Origin: Rariglobus sp.
GTDB taxonomy: Bacteria > Verrucomicrobiota > Verrucomicrobiia > Opitutales > Opitutaceae
Direction: 5' to 3'
Assembly: GCA_029266495.1 (NCBI GenBank)
Contig: JAQSWS010000016.1
Coordinates: forward strand, 1 to 49,889
Length of the DNA: 49,889 nucleotides
Shown: piece by piece, positions 16,301 through 23,298 of the stretch
How the letters are laid out: each line of letters opens with the position of its first letter
Position numbering within the stretch: the stretch's first letter is position 1
Made by a program: the position numbers and the translations under genes
Notes under the pieces: generated by a model
Databases searched by the model: none
Seen by the model: the letters and a program-made list of their open reading frames with translations, nothing else
Told to the model about the DNA's origin: nothing

Positions 16301-17058
16301 AAACAACCTCCCAGCGTGGCGAAATCACCCTCGCCACCATCCTTGTCATGGCCTGCGTCGGTGGCGCCCTGGTGTGGCTCGCCAAGCCCCGAAAACTCGA
16401 CGGTGAAAGCCGCCGGGCTGATGCGTCCCTTGAGGCCACCGCGGCCCTCCAGGCAGCGCACAAGGCCGAACTCGCGGCCGCTGATGCCAAAGCCGCTACC
16501 GTGGCCGCCAGCGTGCAGCAGATCGGCGTTGCGGCGGCCGCCGCGCCGGCCAACTCGGCAACCGACTACATTGGCCGCGAAGTCACCTGGCTCTCACCGC
16601 TCCTCCCCGCACCCGATGCTCGCGCCCTCCTCGCTGCCGAACGCCGTCGCATTGCCGTGATGGAAGGCCGCCTTGACGAAGCCCAACGTCTCTACGCCAC
16701 CGCGGACAAAGAACGCGCCATGCTCCTCGCACGTGCCAGCCAGGCCGAGGCCGCGCGAGACGTCGCACAACTCGCCAGGGAAACCGCCGATCGCAAGATC
16801 AGCGAAGCGGCGGCGGCCAACCTCGCCCTCGAGCGCCGCAGTCGCCTGCAATGGGCCGGCCTTACGATCGCCGTGGTGGTCCTCGGTGGCGGCTGGCTCT
16901 ACGCCAAGATCTACGGCATTGGCCCTGCAACTCTCGGTAACATCGCCGCCGACATCCGCGCCGGCATGCCGGGCATTCAGGCGATAGATACCCACCTCGC
17001 CCCCCGCTTGCACCGCTCCGTGCAACGAGCCGCCAAGCTCGCGACCGAAATATCGTAA
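16297..17058 (+). CDS. Phage membrane protein with coiled coil (lysis region)
   Basis: 253 residues from ATG 16297, overlapping the previous stop as ATGA; longer in-frame starts lie inside DUF4376. One hydrophobic span near the N-terminus (residues about 10-24, LATILVMACVGGALVWLA), an alanine-rich coiled coil (about 30-175) and a second span near residues 190-207 (LTIAVVVLGGGWLYAKI) can be seen. Position next to a small holin-like gene and before the late terminator suggests a lysis or spanin-like function, but no lipobox is present and no enzyme motif is visible. Confidence 0.55.
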   Translation: MKTTSQRGEITLATILVMACVGGALVWLAKPRKLDGESRRADASLEATAALQAAHKAELAAADAKAATVAASVQQIGVAAAAAPANSATDYIGREVTWLSPLLPAPDARALLAAERRRIAVMEGRLDEAQRLYATADKERAMLLARASQAEAARDVAQLARETADRKISEAAAANLALERRSRLQWAGLTIAVVVLGGGWLYAKIYGIGPATLGNIAADIRAGMPGIQAIDTHLAPRLHRSVQRAAKLATEIS

Positions 17059-17073
17059 CCTCACTCCGCCTCC

Positions 17074-17244
17074 ATGTCCCAGAACGACATCAAAGATATT
17101 TACGACAAGCTCAACGCGATGGCCGAAGAGATGGCCGTCATCCGGGCTATGAGCCGCCTGGTGCTCTGGCTGGCTGGTGGGGCCATCTCCGGCATGTTCG
17201 CCGTGGGGATGGCAGTCTTCGTCTGGTGGCTCGGGAAGCACTGA
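17074..17244 (+). CDS. 56-residue holin-like protein (XhlA-type)
   Basis: ATG 17074 to TGA 17242-17244. The N-terminal half is an amphipathic helix (DIKDIYDKLNAMAEEMAVIR), followed by one transmembrane span (LVLWLAGGAISGMFAVGMAV) and a short basic tail (GKH). This arrangement is that of XhlA-type hemolysin/holin proteins. It is the last gene of the late operon, directly before the bidirectional terminator. No endolysin is recognised in the window, so lysis by this gene is inference. Confidence 0.55.
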   Translation: MSQNDIKDIYDKLNAMAEEMAVIRAMSRLVLWLAGGAISGMFAVGMAVFVWWLGKH

Positions 17245-17251
17245 GCTAACC

Positions 17252-17286
17252 AAAAAAGCCCCGACCATTTCGGTCGGGGCTTTTTT
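17252..17286. terminator. Bidirectional terminator between late genes and leftward genes
   Basis: AAAAAAGCCCCGACC / GGTCGGGGCTTTTTT with loop ATTTC: a 9-bp GC stem flanked by A6 on the left and T6 on the right, so it works on both strands and separates the + strand late operon from the - strand genes that end at 17301. Confidence 0.92.
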
Positions 17287-17300
17287 GTTCTGAAGTCGCG

Positions 17301-17693
17301 TCAGGGTTTGTCGATCCACCATTTGGGATGCTCATCCTTCTGAGTGCCTTTTTCTCGCTGCCATACGCCGGCCCCAGCGTCTTCGCGATCGCCCCAAAAA
17401 TATGCGAGCACTTTAACATTCCCCAGGTTGGTCACAACGATCACGCGCCGCGTCCAGTGCCCAGGAGTGCCCGGTGGTGGTTCATCGGCAGGTTTCCAGT
17501 TGGGTTTCGTGTCCAGTGTGGGCGCATTGACCCTTCTTATCATCTCTTTGGTCGCCTGAAGAACGCGGTCATGGTCCACGTCATCGTAGGCGACGAAGAT
17601 TTGGAGAGCGCCCCAATGGCCTGCGTCCTCTTCGGTTATGACGAGTCTTTTATCTCCTGGGCTCGGCTTTGTTAATTTCAGTTTTATATTCAT
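17301..17693 (-). CDS. Phage protein with DUF551-like segment
   Basis: 130 residues from ATG 17693; an in-frame start at 17702 is possible. The stretch W-K-P-A-D-E-P-P-P then GHWTRRVIVVTNLGNVKVLAYFWG has the layout of DUF551, a small domain common in phage early regions (WxxxxxxxP...V-V-V-T...V...YxxG). The gene follows the repressor-like gene by 12 bases in the same transcript, suggesting it is expressed in the lysogen. Molecular function unknown. Confidence 0.5.
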   Translation of the reverse strand: MNIKLKLTKPSPGDKRLVITEEDAGHWGALQIFVAYDDVDHDRVLQATKEMIRRVNAPTLDTKPNWKPADEPPPGTPGHWTRRVIVVTNLGNVKVLAYFWGDREDAGAGVWQREKGTQKDEHPKWWIDKP

Positions 17694-17705
17694 TCTTCGC
17701 ATTTT

Positions 17706-18131
17706 TTATTCTGCCGCTCGGAGATCGGATTCATTCGCCTCGGGATAGCGTTTTTTGTGCGCTCGGATCATCTTGGCGAAATCGTGAAGGATGGCAGCCA
17801 ATTCAGGGTCATGCCGGGCTTCGCGGGCGAGCAGATGGATGTCGTCGGTTTCGTCGATCGTTGACGCGGTGACCTCGATTTCCGCCTGGTTGCGGCCGGC
17901 TCGGTCTATCTCGTCCCGGAGATGGGCAACCAAGAGGCCAAGGGAGGCGCGGGAGTCAGGCCACTTCGTGCTCATTGTGTGGAGTGTGTCCACGGCTGGA
18001 CGATCTCCCGATAGAAGGCGCGAGATCGTCGCAGCCGATAGACCAATTGTTCGCGCGTAATCCCCACCGGTCGTCTTCTGGAGGGGAAGAAAGGCCGCGA
18101 GCGCGGCCGCTAAGTGGTTTTTCTTAGGCAT
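17706..18131 (-). CDS. Prophage HTH repressor (CI-like)
   Basis: 141 residues. Residues about 24-50 (DYARTIGLSAATISRLLSGD) form a helix-turn-helix of Cro/CI type, with the G-L-S-x-x-T-I-S-R-L-L-x-G pattern of XRE proteins. The rest is helical (HLLAREARHDPELAAILHDF) and may mediate dimerisation; there is no S24 autocleavage domain, so induction would not use RecA-stimulated self-cleavage in the lambda way. It faces the early operon, with CACAAACTG palindromes between them, and so probably represses both promoters. It is a short form of repressor; other possibilities are a Cro-like regulator. Confidence 0.72.
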   Translation of the reverse strand: MPKKNHLAAALAAFLPLQKTTGGDYARTIGLSAATISRLLSGDRPAVDTLHTMSTKWPDSRASLGLLVAHLRDEIDRAGRNQAEIEVTASTIDETDDIHLLAREARHDPELAAILHDFAKMIRAHKKRYPEANESDLRAAE

Positions 18132-18135
18132 ATTT

Positions 18136-18207
18136 CACAAACTGAAATTAAATTCAGATAAGGCAATAATTAACTTGAAGCACAAACTGAAAGAATTACA
18201 GTTTGTG
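18136..18207. promoter_or_regulatory. Divergent operator/promoter region with CACAAACTG palindromes
   Basis: Three half-sites: CACAAACTG at 18136-18144 and 18181-18189, and its complement CAGTTTGTG at 18199-18207. The last two form a perfect palindrome with a 9-base spacer, ending two bases before the ATG at 18210. A further copy lies at 18423-18431, just inside the second early gene. The stretch between the arms is AT-rich, unlike the surrounding prophage, which suits two divergent promoters. Binding by the repressor-like gene is inferred. Confidence 0.75.
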
Positions 18208-18209
18208 AC

Positions 18210-18410
18210 ATGGAATACGCACCCTTCCTCCGGAAACAGCTCCAATGGGCGAAGCGCCACAGCGACTCCGCCGCTGATGAAGAGCGGGCCGCTTGGTGGC
18301 TCGCAGAGATCAAGAAACTCGAAGCCAAAGAAGCCAAGGCATTCCCCCCGGAGCCCGCTCCCGAGCAGGCCGCCACCCCCGAACACACCGCCCACCCCCA
18401 CGCCGCCTGA
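18210..18410 (+). CDS. Small early phage protein
   Basis: 66 residues starting at ATG 18210, inside the early promoter region. The first 40 residues are helical and basic (MEYAPFLRKQLQWAKRHSDS..., AAWWLAEIKKLEAKEAKA), then a Pro/Ala/His tail. It is the first gene after the operator, as expected for a Cro or anti-repressor-like product, but no HTH is evident and its function cannot be read. The next gene starts five bases after the stop. Confidence 0.5.
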   Translation: MEYAPFLRKQLQWAKRHSDSAADEERAAWWLAEIKKLEAKEAKAFPPEPAPEQAATPEHTAHPHAA

Positions 18411-18415
18411 TCGCC

Positions 18416-18982
18416 ATGAGCACACAAACTGAAGCGCAGCACCCCCAAGACGCGATCAACGCGGCCGCGCCCGCTTTCTCGCCACTCGCCGAAAAACTAC
18501 TCAAGGCCCTGCAGGCGCTCACACGGAATAATACGCCCCATCCCTGCGGCGGCTTCACCACGTGCGACATGCAGTGGATGATGGCATCCATCACCGACAC
18601 GCGCTCCGAACTGCTCGAGGCGCTGTCCGAGCTCGAGGATGCGAAGCTGATTCGCTACGCAGGCGACGACGAAGAGGCCGCGCATGGATCTTGTTGGGAG
18701 CTGCGCATCCCCGGGCCCGCCGTTGGCGCGCAACCGGCCATTCCGAAGACGGTAGCGTCGGTGACTTCGGTGCCGGTCGATCTCTATGCGACCATCAAGA
18801 AGTCGTCCAAATACTACGGCCAGGACCACGCCCGCGCCACCGGCAAGCCTAGCCCATGGCTTGTCCGATTCGTCGATAGCCGCGACAGCTACGGCTTCCA
18901 CGGCAACGGCAATCAATACCGCCGAGAGGACCTCACCTTCTGGGTGAAGGCAACGGACGGCACCCTCGTGAAGCTGTCCTGA
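18416..18982 (+). CDS. Phage early protein with winged-helix-like part
   Basis: 188 residues from ATG 18416. Residues about 48-90 (TCDMQWMMASITDTRSELLEALSELEDAKLIRYAGDD) read like a winged helix, with a S-E-L-L-x-A-L-x-x-L-x-x-x-x-L-I-R recognition/wing pattern. The last 60 residues are beta-like (LVRFVDSRDSYGFHGNG, LTFWVKATDGTLVKL). It lies next to the operator; a copy of the CACAAACTG motif sits inside its first codons, so the repressor may act there too. Function unknown. Confidence 0.5.
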   Translation: MSTQTEAQHPQDAINAAAPAFSPLAEKLLKALQALTRNNTPHPCGGFTTCDMQWMMASITDTRSELLEALSELEDAKLIRYAGDDEEAAHGSCWELRIPGPAVGAQPAIPKTVASVTSVPVDLYATIKKSSKYYGQDHARATGKPSPWLVRFVDSRDSYGFHGNGNQYRREDLTFWVKATDGTLVKLS

Positions 18983-18985
18983 GGG

Positions 18986-19021
18986 AGAGCCCTTTTTTTC
19001 TTCGCGCCTCTAGGGCTTTTT
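18986..19021 (+). terminator. Probable terminator after the early operon
   Basis: AGCCCT/AGGGCT stem with a long loop rich in T and C, followed by TTTTTAGG. It is a weaker structure than the other terminators here, but sits 4 bases after the stop of the second early gene. Confidence 0.4.
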
Positions 19022-19063
19022 AGGTGGGGGCGTATCAGTAAAATAACTACAGAAATCCGACCC

Positions 19064-19423
19064 ATGAATGACAACGACCTACTCCCCACCGTGGCTAAAG
19101 CCGCCGAGGCGATGGGCCTTTCTGAATTCGCGATCGCGGCGATGAAGAAAGCCGGCATTCATTGCGGCGACTCCGCCTGGTCCGGCCGCTACACCACCCG
19201 CAAGAAAATGCGCGACTGGATCGATCGTCACTCCGAGTTCGTGGCCTCTCACCAATACCCTAAGAAGGAGAAGGAGGAGCAGTCAGGGAAGCCAGAGCCG
19301 ACGTGCACGCCGAAAGGTCGTCGCTCTTCAGCTTCTGGTAAATCGCGTGCACCTGCTCGGAAGAGTGCCCCACGAACCGCATCGCCTGCTGGATCGGCAC
19401 ACCCGCCCGCGCTAGCCGCGTGA
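19064..19423 (+). CDS. Small phage DNA-binding-like protein (possible excisionase)
   Basis: 119 residues. The first 60 residues form a small HTH-like domain (VAKAAEAMGLSEFAIAAMKKAGI, RYTTRKKMRDWIDRHSEFV), a pattern near that of AlpA/excisionase proteins; the C-terminal half is Lys, Arg, Ser and Pro. Its last 164 bases run on the opposite strand through the 3' end of the integrase gene, a long convergent overlap. Next to an integrase an Xis function is plausible but not proven, and translation might end earlier in a shorter form. Confidence 0.45.
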   Translation: MNDNDLLPTVAKAAEAMGLSEFAIAAMKKAGIHCGDSAWSGRYTTRKKMRDWIDRHSEFVASHQYPKKEKEEQSGKPEPTCTPKGRRSSASGKSRAPARKSAPRTASPAGSAHPPALAA

Positions 19424-20348
19424 TCACCGTCACTCGCGTGCAATGAAAACACAGATGACCAAGCCCGATTTCATTCAAGAACTTGAACCAGTGAACACTG
19501 GACATCTTGGGGTGGGTGCACGTCACGACGGCGCCGGCGTCGACCAGCTGCAGCATCAGCGGCCGCAAGCCCGGGTGGAGAGCTGTGGTGAACACCTTCG
19601 GGACGCCATTGCGGCCCTTGCCCGTGAAGCGAATCGTATTCGCCCGCAGATCGACGGAGGTGAGCGGAAGCTGGGTCTCGGTCAATCTGCAGCCCTGGTG
19701 CACGGCGATCTCAAACGTGATCGTCATCCAGCGTCCGAGCAGGGGCAGGGCGCCCTCACGTTTAGCGATCTCCTGGCGAATGGTGGCAATCTCCGTGTCG
19801 GTCATCTCGGCCTTTTCCTTAGCCGGATCCCGTCGCAGTCCGAGCTTCGTGGCGGGGTTGACGGCGATAAATCCACGGCGCACGGCTTCGGCCAGGATGC
19901 CGGAAAGCACTTTTACCTCAAAAATCGCGGTGTTTCGGCTGACGGGACGCCCGCAGTGGCGCTCGGTCTTGGACAGGCGCCAAGTCACGTAATCTATGCA
20001 ATGCTGGTAGCTGACGGCCGCGGGCACGGCTACCTTCTTTTCGTCAAGATAGACGCGCAGCTGGTCCCATGCGTTAAGGTAGCGTTTGAGGGTGAGCGGC
20101 TGTTTACGGAATTTATCGGCCAGGTGTTTCTCAACCCAGACGTTCCAGACCTCGAGCTTGCGAACGCCGCGAAACGCGCTGGCCTCTTGGGATTTTGCGG
20201 CGGCGTAGCGCAACGCGTGCTTTTTGCCGGCGGGATCATCGATGCGCCACGGGGTAGCCTCGTGGGTTCGCTTCATGTTCTTCACGCACCAGTAGGAGAC
20301 ATACCACATGGGGCGGCCGCTGCGCGCGTAGACGGAAGTATCTTTCAT
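19260..20348 (-). CDS. int: Tyrosine recombinase (phage integrase)
   Basis: 362 residues from ATG 20348 (a 10-residue longer form is possible). The C-terminal catalytic domain has R221 in GCRLTE, K244 in TGKGRNG, H302 and R305 in FHCTRV, H328 in VGHSSEQ and Y337 in HAIYQK, which is the full set of the family. The N-terminal part (about 1-120) is the arm/core-binding region. It lies 92 bases from the tRNA 3' end, transcribed away from it, as usual for integrases that recombine at tRNA ends. The gene ends inside a convergent small ORF. Confidence 0.93.
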   Translation of the reverse strand: MKDTSVYARSGRPMWYVSYWCVKNMKRTHEATPWRIDDPAGKKHALRYAAAKSQEASAFRGVRKLEVWNVWVEKHLADKFRKQPLTLKRYLNAWDQLRVYLDEKKVAVPAAVSYQHCIDYVTWRLSKTERHCGRPVSRNTAIFEVKVLSGILAEAVRRGFIAVNPATKLGLRRDPAKEKAEMTDTEIATIRQEIAKREGALPLLGRWMTITFEIAVHQGCRLTETQLPLTSVDLRANTIRFTGKGRNGVPKVFTTALHPGLRPLMLQLVDAGAVVTCTHPKMSSVHWFKFLNEIGLGHLCFHCTRVTVITRLARAGVPIQQAMRFVGHSSEQVHAIYQKLKSDDLSACTSALASLTAPPSPS

Positions 20349-20439
20349 CGTGGCAGCAACTGGCAGCAGACGAACCAAATGGAATCAAGCGTTTCCCTCG
20401 CTGAGTCAGGCCAAACCCAAAGACTTTTTACGGGAGTGT

Positions 20440-20473
20440 TGAATCCTCGGTTCGATTCCGAGTTTTGCCACCA
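20440..20473 (+). other. Attachment site: tRNA 3'-end fragment
   Basis: T-arm stem CTCGG/CCGAG around loop TTCGATT (20446-20462), then TTTTGCC, discriminator A and CCA, matches the 3' quarter of a tRNA. There is no 5' acceptor partner (GGCAAAA) within 100 bases upstream, and no D or anticodon arm, so the tRNA is not complete here. This is the usual duplicated end left by integrase recombination at a tRNA gene; the intact tRNA should be at the left end of the prophage. A terminator follows at once. Amino-acid identity is not clear from the fragment. Confidence 0.7.
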
Positions 20474-20485
20474 CCTTTAAGGAAG

Positions 20486-20512
20486 CCGCGCTTTTTCGAG
20501 CGCGGTTTTTTT
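20486..20512 (+). terminator. Terminator (tRNA) shared between att and bat operon end
   Basis: Stem CCGCGCT/AGCGCGG with loop TTTTCG followed by T7. It serves the tRNA transcript on the + strand; the bat operon ends from the opposite direction at 20536. Confidence 0.85.
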
Positions 20513-20535
20513 ATGCGTGTTTCCGGACCCGCAGG

Positions 20536-23298
20536 CTATTTCCACAGCGGCACCAGGGTTTCGACGCGGACCCAGCCGGTCTGGCCGTCCGGGAAAACGA
20601 GGCGGCGCCAGCCGAGAAAAGCTTTGTCGGTCGCGGCGACCACGCCGGTGGAGAGCGGGGTCGATTTCTGTGTCTCGAGCTCGGTCGGGATCGACCGGAG
20701 GGTGGTCGGGGTGACCACGACCACCGCGCGGGCATCCGAGAGCGGGCCGTAGGTGTGGAGGCTCGCGCCGGAAGCGGCGGCAAGGAGGAGGGCCGCCGCG
20801 CCCAGCGCGCAGCGGAATGACCCATGAGCAATGACCCGTGACCAACGACTGACGGCAGAGGTGGTCGTGGATTTGCGATGGGCCGCCCATATGCCGAGGG
20901 AGAGGGCCAGGGCGGCGAGCCAGGCGGAGGCAATCAGGAAGGTCTGCCAGCGGGTGGGTGAGGCGAGGCGGGCAAGCGAGGCAACGGGCGTTGCGGTGAG
21001 GAATGGCCTGAGTTCCGCGGGGGTGACGCCGGCGGATTTGAAGGCGTAGTCGAGGTGCCAGCGCACCGAGGGGTTTTGCGGTTGTTGCACGAAGGCGGCC
21101 AGCGCATGGCCGGCAGCTTCGCCGGGGCGGTTTTGCTGGATGAGCGCGAGGGCGAGGTTGTGGTGTGCGCTCCAGTCGGTGGGGGCGGTTTTGAGGGCGT
21201 TGGTCCACGCGGTCTCGGCGGCGGGGAAGTTACCCTGGGCGTAGGAGTTGGCTCCGTCGGTTGCGGCCAGGGACGAGTGGCTGATAACGAGTGACGAAAA
21301 TAGAATGACGAGCGGGAGGAGATTGCGGGGGAGAAACAGTTGGAAGGCGTTGAAGGCCGGGGCGCGGCGAGCGGCGAGGGCTTGAGTGGCGCGGGCGGTC
21401 CAGTCGGCGGGGAGCGGAGCGGCACCGTAGAGGGTGCGGTCGGCTTCGGCCCAGAGGGTGGACCAGGCGGCGGAGCCGCTGGAATGACCAATGGCGGAGT
21501 CGGGTCGCTCACCCTCCCCGCTACGATGGGGAAGGGGGAGGAAGCTGGCGGGCGTGGGGACGGCTTGGGGGAGGTTCCAGAGGATCGCGGTGTCGCGTTG
21601 CCAGGATTGAAGCAGGGAGGAAACCGGAGGTTTGGAATCTGAAGCCTGAGAACTGAAGCTTGAAACCTGAGGGTGAAGACCGCCGGACGGAACGGCGGAG
21701 GATTCGTTTTCAGTTTTCAGGTTTCCTGCTTCAGGTCTCGTCGTGCTGGCGAGCTGGCGAAGCGTATTCGAAAGACGGATATGCGCCTCGCGCTGCGGCA
21801 GGGAGGGGTCGGTGACGCGGGCACGACGAAGGGCGAGCGCGAGCCAGAGGAACAGCGGGCAGAGGACGGAAGACAGCAGGCCGGTGACCAGGAGCGGGCG
21901 GGAGAGCGGCGCGACCACGGTGCCGGAGGTCGGAAGCGGGTCGCGGGGAATGGCGCCGACGGTGGAGCTGTCGGAATGACGAGTGTCTGGTGACGAATGA
22001 CCCATGGGGTCCGAGGGGGCGGAGGTTTCGGAGGCGGGTCGCGGGTGCGCTCCGCCATGGTCGGAGGCGGACGTGACGGCGGGGGCAACCTGGATCGTCA
22101 CGGGTTTCGTCGTGAGGGTTTCGTAGGCGCCGGTGGCCGGATTGAAGACGGCGAAGGTGACGGGGCCGAGCGTGTAGGAACCGGGTTTGGTGGGGATGAG
22201 CACGATGTCCTCGGTGATGCTGGCGTCGAAGAGGGCATTGTCCTTGTTCGTCCGCTTGGCCTGGGGCTGGACGATACGGAAGTCCTTTGACACGGAACGG
22301 GAGGGAAGGCCGGGGACGTCGGGCCAGTTGCCATGGCCGTCGAGGGTGAGTGTCCAGGTGATGGGTTCGCCGACGGCGGCGGTGGCGGGGACGACCTTGG
22401 AATCGAGGGTGAACTTGCCGACGGCGCCGTTGAAACCGGCGGGCGCGGGCGCGGGCAGCGGTTTTACGGTGAGGTCGACGCGAGGGCTGGTGACGGCGAG
22501 TTGAGTGAGGTTGGTGCGGGCGAACATGCCGAACGGCGTGGAGCCCGTGCTGATGTTGACGAGCTGGGTGGCGGGATGGAGCGCGTAGTCGCCGGGGGTT
22601 TTGACGAGGGCGCGGGTTTTGTAGACGATCGAGACGCGCGGGTCGTTGTTGAGGACGGCGTCGATCTGCTCGGGGTTTGGCCAGGGTTCGATGGAGAGCG
22701 GGGCGGAGTTCCACTCGAAATCCTTGTTGAGGTTGTAGAGATAGCGCTTGGAGGCGTTGAGGGTGTAGGTGAGCGGGAAGACCTCGCCGGCCCAGACGGA
22801 AGCGGAGGGCAGGGTGAAAGCGCTGCGGGCGACGTCCTCGGCGGAAAGGCCGCTCTGGCCGATGGTGGCGTCACCGACTTCGAAGGTGGCGGAGGCGACG
22901 CGCTGGCGGCCTTTGTCGGTTTCGACGTTGAAGGCGGGAAGGATGAGGGTGGTGCGTTCGGTGGGGCGCACACGATAGGTGAGCGTGACGGTGCGCACGC
23001 TGGTGGCCTTGAAATTGACGACGTTGAACGAGGTGCTTTCGGAGCGGTTGGGCGAACCGATGAAGGAGAGGCCGGTGACCGAGGGAGGCGCGACGGTGCC
23101 GGAAGGCTCGCATTGGTCGAAGACGAGGCTGAGTTCGCTAATCTGGTTGAGCGCGAGCGTGCCGGAGCCGGGCTCCCAGCGCACGGATTGGGCGTGAACG
23201 AAGGTGGCCGCGGTGAAGAGAGCGGCAAAGAGGGCGATGAGTGGACGGAGGGTTTTAAACACGGAATACACGGAGGAATCGGAAGGGACGGGACTCAC
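20536..23298 (-). CDS. BatD-BatE-like fusion (aerotolerance)
   Basis: 920 residues from GTG 23298, overlapping the batB-like stop (GTGA). A signal peptide (LIALFAALFTAATFVHA), BatD-type Ig-like domains (about 40-400), a first transmembrane span (about residues 470-490), a linker, a second span, then TPR helices (about 695-760, GNFPAAETAWTNALKTAPTDW) and, at the end, an SH3-like domain (PTTLRSIPTELETQKS..., GWRRLVFPDGQTGWVRVETL). BatD and BatE are usually separate; here they are one chain. Several short linkers are encoded by 7-bp repeats (see repeat entries). Role in oxygen tolerance or envelope stress is family knowledge; the mechanism is not settled. Confidence 0.82.
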   Translation of the reverse strand: MSPVPSDSSVYSVFKTLRPLIALFAALFTAATFVHAQSVRWEPGSGTLALNQISELSLVFDQCEPSGTVAPPSVTGLSFIGSPNRSESTSFNVVNFKATSVRTVTLTYRVRPTERTTLILPAFNVETDKGRQRVASATFEVGDATIGQSGLSAEDVARSAFTLPSASVWAGEVFPLTYTLNASKRYLYNLNKDFEWNSAPLSIEPWPNPEQIDAVLNNDPRVSIVYKTRALVKTPGDYALHPATQLVNISTGSTPFGMFARTNLTQLAVTSPRVDLTVKPLPAPAPAGFNGAVGKFTLDSKVVPATAAVGEPITWTLTLDGHGNWPDVPGLPSRSVSKDFRIVQPQAKRTNKDNALFDASITEDIVLIPTKPGSYTLGPVTFAVFNPATGAYETLTTKPVTIQVAPAVTSASDHGGAHPRPASETSAPSDPMGHSSPDTRHSDSSTVGAIPRDPLPTSGTVVAPLSRPLLVTGLLSSVLCPLFLWLALALRRARVTDPSLPQREAHIRLSNTLRQLASTTRPEAGNLKTENESSAVPSGGLHPQVSSFSSQASDSKPPVSSLLQSWQRDTAILWNLPQAVPTPASFLPLPHRSGEGERPDSAIGHSSGSAAWSTLWAEADRTLYGAAPLPADWTARATQALAARRAPAFNAFQLFLPRNLLPLVILFSSLVISHSSLAATDGANSYAQGNFPAAETAWTNALKTAPTDWSAHHNLALALIQQNRPGEAAGHALAAFVQQPQNPSVRWHLDYAFKSAGVTPAELRPFLTATPVASLARLASPTRWQTFLIASAWLAALALSLGIWAAHRKSTTTSAVSRWSRVIAHGSFRCALGAAALLLAAASGASLHTYGPLSDARAVVVVTPTTLRSIPTELETQKSTPLSTGVVAATDKAFLGWRRLVFPDGQTGWVRVETLVPLWK
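20814..20855 (-). repeat. Heptanucleotide repeat inside batD-like gene (family CCAATGA)
   Basis: Six diverged 7-bp units, GGAATGA CCCATGA / GCAATGA CCCGTGA / CCAACGA CTGACGG. Together they encode part of SAVSRWSRVIAHGSFR in the fusion protein. The reading frame stays open because 21 bases equal seven codons. Confidence 0.75.
21272..21313 (-). repeat. Heptanucleotide repeat inside batD-like gene
   Basis: Six units of the same family (GACGAGT, GGCTGAT, AACGAGT, GACGAAA, ATAGAAT, GACGAGC). On the gene's strand they read LVILFSSLVISHSSLAATD, where SLVISHS is the typical heptapeptide of this family. It adds or forms part of the second membrane span. Confidence 0.7.
21634..21742 (-). repeat. Two inverted arrays of a second heptanucleotide family inside batD-like gene
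   Basis: Right-hand copy (21701-21742) has units such as TTTCAGT, TTTCAGG, TTTCCTG, CTTCAGG; left-hand copy (21634-21675) has GGAATCT GAAGCCT GAGAACT GAAGCTT GAAACCT. The left copy in reverse complement matches the right one: CAGGTTTCxxGCTTCAG shared with two mismatches, so the pair can form a long hairpin. Encoded peptides: VSSFSSQASDSK and RPEAGNLKTENESS. Confidence 0.7.
21973..22007 (-). repeat. Heptanucleotide repeat inside batD-like gene
   Basis: Five units GGAATGA CGAGTGT CTGGTGA CGAATGA CCCATGG (CCAATGA family). They encode the SDPMGHSSPDTRHSDSS linker. Confidence 0.7.

Larger units (their letters stand above)
1..20473. mobile_element. Prophage (right part of a tailed phage, left end outside window)
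   Basis: A continuous block of phage genes runs from a head maturation protease fragment through capsid, tail, tail fibre and putative lysis genes, then a repressor/early region and a tyrosine integrase that abuts a tRNA 3' end. The order follows the usual head-tail-fibre-lysis order of tailed phages; a tape-measure-like protein of 326 residues points to a short tail of siphovirus type (inference). The terminase and portal genes and the left attachment site must lie to the left. No endolysin or replication gene is recognised in the visible part. Host genes (bat operon) begin directly after the attachment site. Confidence 0.93.

Noticed and set aside
20398-20473. Complete tRNA gene
   Set aside because: Only the T-arm and acceptor 3' side are present; the D-arm, anticodon arm and 5' acceptor strand are not found.
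19443-20480. 345-residue open frame on the + strand across the integrase
   Set aside because: Antisense to an integrase with full catalytic residues.
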